Below, one piece after another: positions 5,935-6,827 of a DNA stretch of 6,827 bases. A program made the translations under genes and the position numbers. Location: contig JAFLDC010000147.1 in NCBI GenBank assembly GCA_017302775.1, forward strand, positions 1 to 6,827. The letters are read 5' to 3'. Source of the stretch: Sphingomonadales bacterium. Lineage in GTDB: Bacteria > Pseudomonadota > Alphaproteobacteria > Sphingomonadales > Sphingomonadaceae. The stretch's first letter is position 1; every line of letters starts with the position of its first letter. The notes under the pieces are model-generated. The model was not told the origin of the DNA and did not search any database. It saw only the letters and a program-made list of their open reading frames with translations.

Positions 5935-6827
5935 ATGGACGAATTTGACGTAATCGTAATCGGCGGTGGCAGTGCCGGAAGCGCCGCTGCGGGCCGACTT
6001 GCCGAGGATGGTCGCCGATCGGTCTGCGTCCTGGAAGCAGGCGGACAGAACAAACATATGTTCGTGCGCACTCCCGGCCTGCTGGCACTGATGCCAAAAC
6101 GCAGCAACTGGGCTTATGATACCGAACCCATGGCCGGTCTCGGCGGGCGGATCGGTTATCAGCCGCGCGGGCGCGGCATGGGCGGATCCAGCGCGATCAA
6201 CGGCATGGTCTATATCCGTGGGAATCCGTGGGATTATGACAATTGGGCCGCACTGGGTTGCACGGGGTGGAGCTGGGACGATGTCTTGCCGGTGTTCCGC
6301 CGGCAAGAGGACAACGCCCGGGGCGCCGATAGCTGGCACGGTACTGGCGGACCGCTGCATGTCAGTGATCAGGTCGCGCCGAGCCCGGTCGGCCAAGCCT
6401 TCGTCGATGCTGCCGCGCAGTTACAGTTTCCGCTCAATGAAGATTTCAACGGCCCGCGGCAGGACGGGTTTGGGCTCTATCAGGTTACCCAGTACAACGG
6501 GGAACGCTGGTCAGCGGCGCGGGCGTTTATCGATCCGCTGGCCGGCAAACCCAATCTGAGTGTACGTACCGACGCGCTGGTTGAGCGCATCGTCATCGAA
6601 AACGGGCGGGCGAGCGGGGTGGTGATCCGACGCGGCAACCACCGCGAGATCCTGCGCGCACGCGGCGGCGTGGTGCTGTCGGCCGGGGCGTTCGGCAGCC
6701 CGCAGATACTGATGCTGTCGGGGATCGGCCCCGGCGATCATCTGCAGGAACACGGGATCGCCACCCTCCATGACAAGGCGGCGGTCGGGGCTGACCTACA
6801 GGATCACTGCGACTATCTGGTCGGCTA
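5935..6827 (+). CDS. GMC family FAD-dependent oxidoreductase, choline dehydrogenase-like (partial, 3' end beyond right edge)
   Basis: Flavoprotein of the glucose-methanol-choline family, oxidising an alcohol to an aldehyde or ketone. 297 codons are readable without a stop; the family is usually 530-560 residues, so roughly half is present. The FAD-binding Rossmann motif GGGSAGS is at residues 10-16, ending in the ribose-binding acid of LEAG (Glu34). GMC signature 1 is at 77-96 (PRGRGMGGSS, then NGMVYIRG), signature 2 at 251-265 (GAFGSPQILMLSGIG), and VGADLQDH at 284-291. The catalytic His pair of the C-terminal domain lies outside the window. Sequence style resembles bacterial choline dehydrogenase or AlkJ-type alcohol dehydrogenases, but specificity cannot be read from motifs. 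It follows the membrane hydroxylase by 52 bases on the same strand and may be co-transcribed or have its own regulated promoter. Confidence 0.93.
   Translation, partial: MDEFDVIVIGGGSAGSAAAGRLAEDGRRSVCVLEAGGQNKHMFVRTPGLLALMPKRSNWAYDTEPMAGLGGRIGYQPRGRGMGGSSAINGMVYIRGNPWDYDNWAALGCTGWSWDDVLPVFRRQEDNARGADSWHGTGGPLHVSDQVAPSPVGQAFVDAAAQLQFPLNEDFNGPRQDGFGLYQVTQYNGERWSAARAFIDPLAGKPNLSVRTDALVERIVIENGRASGVVIRRGNHREILRARGGVVLSAGAFGSPQILMLSGIGPGDHLQEHGIATLHDKAAVGADLQDHCDYLVG

Noticed and set aside
5695..6396. 233-residue minus-strand open frame spanning the hydroxylase end and the GMC gene
   Set aside because: It crosses two genes with strong family motifs on the other strand and has no recognisable domain.

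Overview
The window looks like a piece of a GC-rich alphaproteobacterial chromosome, most likely from Sphingomonadales (Erythrobacteraceae or Sphingomonadaceae). Grounds: the argD-argF-hslO order, a two-domain cold-shock protein with a glycine/arginine-rich N-terminal tail, and the style of the sterol-desaturase and GMC oxidoreductase proteins. The placement is from recalled family features, not from a search. No transposon, tRNA, rRNA, CRISPR array or phage gene was seen. Both window ends cut through genes.

Left half, minus strand (read right to left): a 246-residue double cold-shock-domain protein (3082-3822) is followed by a hairpin with a weak T-rich tail, a plausible terminator. Next comes a tight operon: argD (acetylornithine aminotransferase), argF (ornithine carbamoyltransferase) and hslO (redox chaperone Hsp33, cut at the left edge before its CXXC motif). 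argD and argF share one base (TGATG). argF and hslO share four (GTGA). Hsp33 is therefore made from the same message as two arginine-biosynthesis enzymes.

Centre: a 312-base divergent intergenic region (3823-4134) separates the cold-shock gene from the plus-strand genes. It holds a perfect consensus DnaA box (TTATCCACA) in an A+T-rich patch, and a chain of short inverted repeats next to the plus-strand gene. Two of these repeats are mutually exclusive, as in an RNA switch or attenuator. The function is not known.

Right half, plus strand: a DUF442/TIGR01244-type phosphatase-fold or sulfurtransferase-like protein (143 residues), a small membrane-anchored protein of unknown function (136 residues), and an integral-membrane di-iron hydroxylase resembling alkylglycerol monooxygenase (299 residues) are packed with a 9-base gap and then a 4-base overlap. 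After a 52-base gap with a TTAATC/GATTAA inverted repeat comes the first part of a GMC-family FAD oxidoreductase (297 codons, cut at the right edge). A membrane hydroxylase beside an alcohol oxidoreductase suggests stepwise oxidation of a lipid-like substrate. That pairing is inference; no substrate can be read from the sequence.
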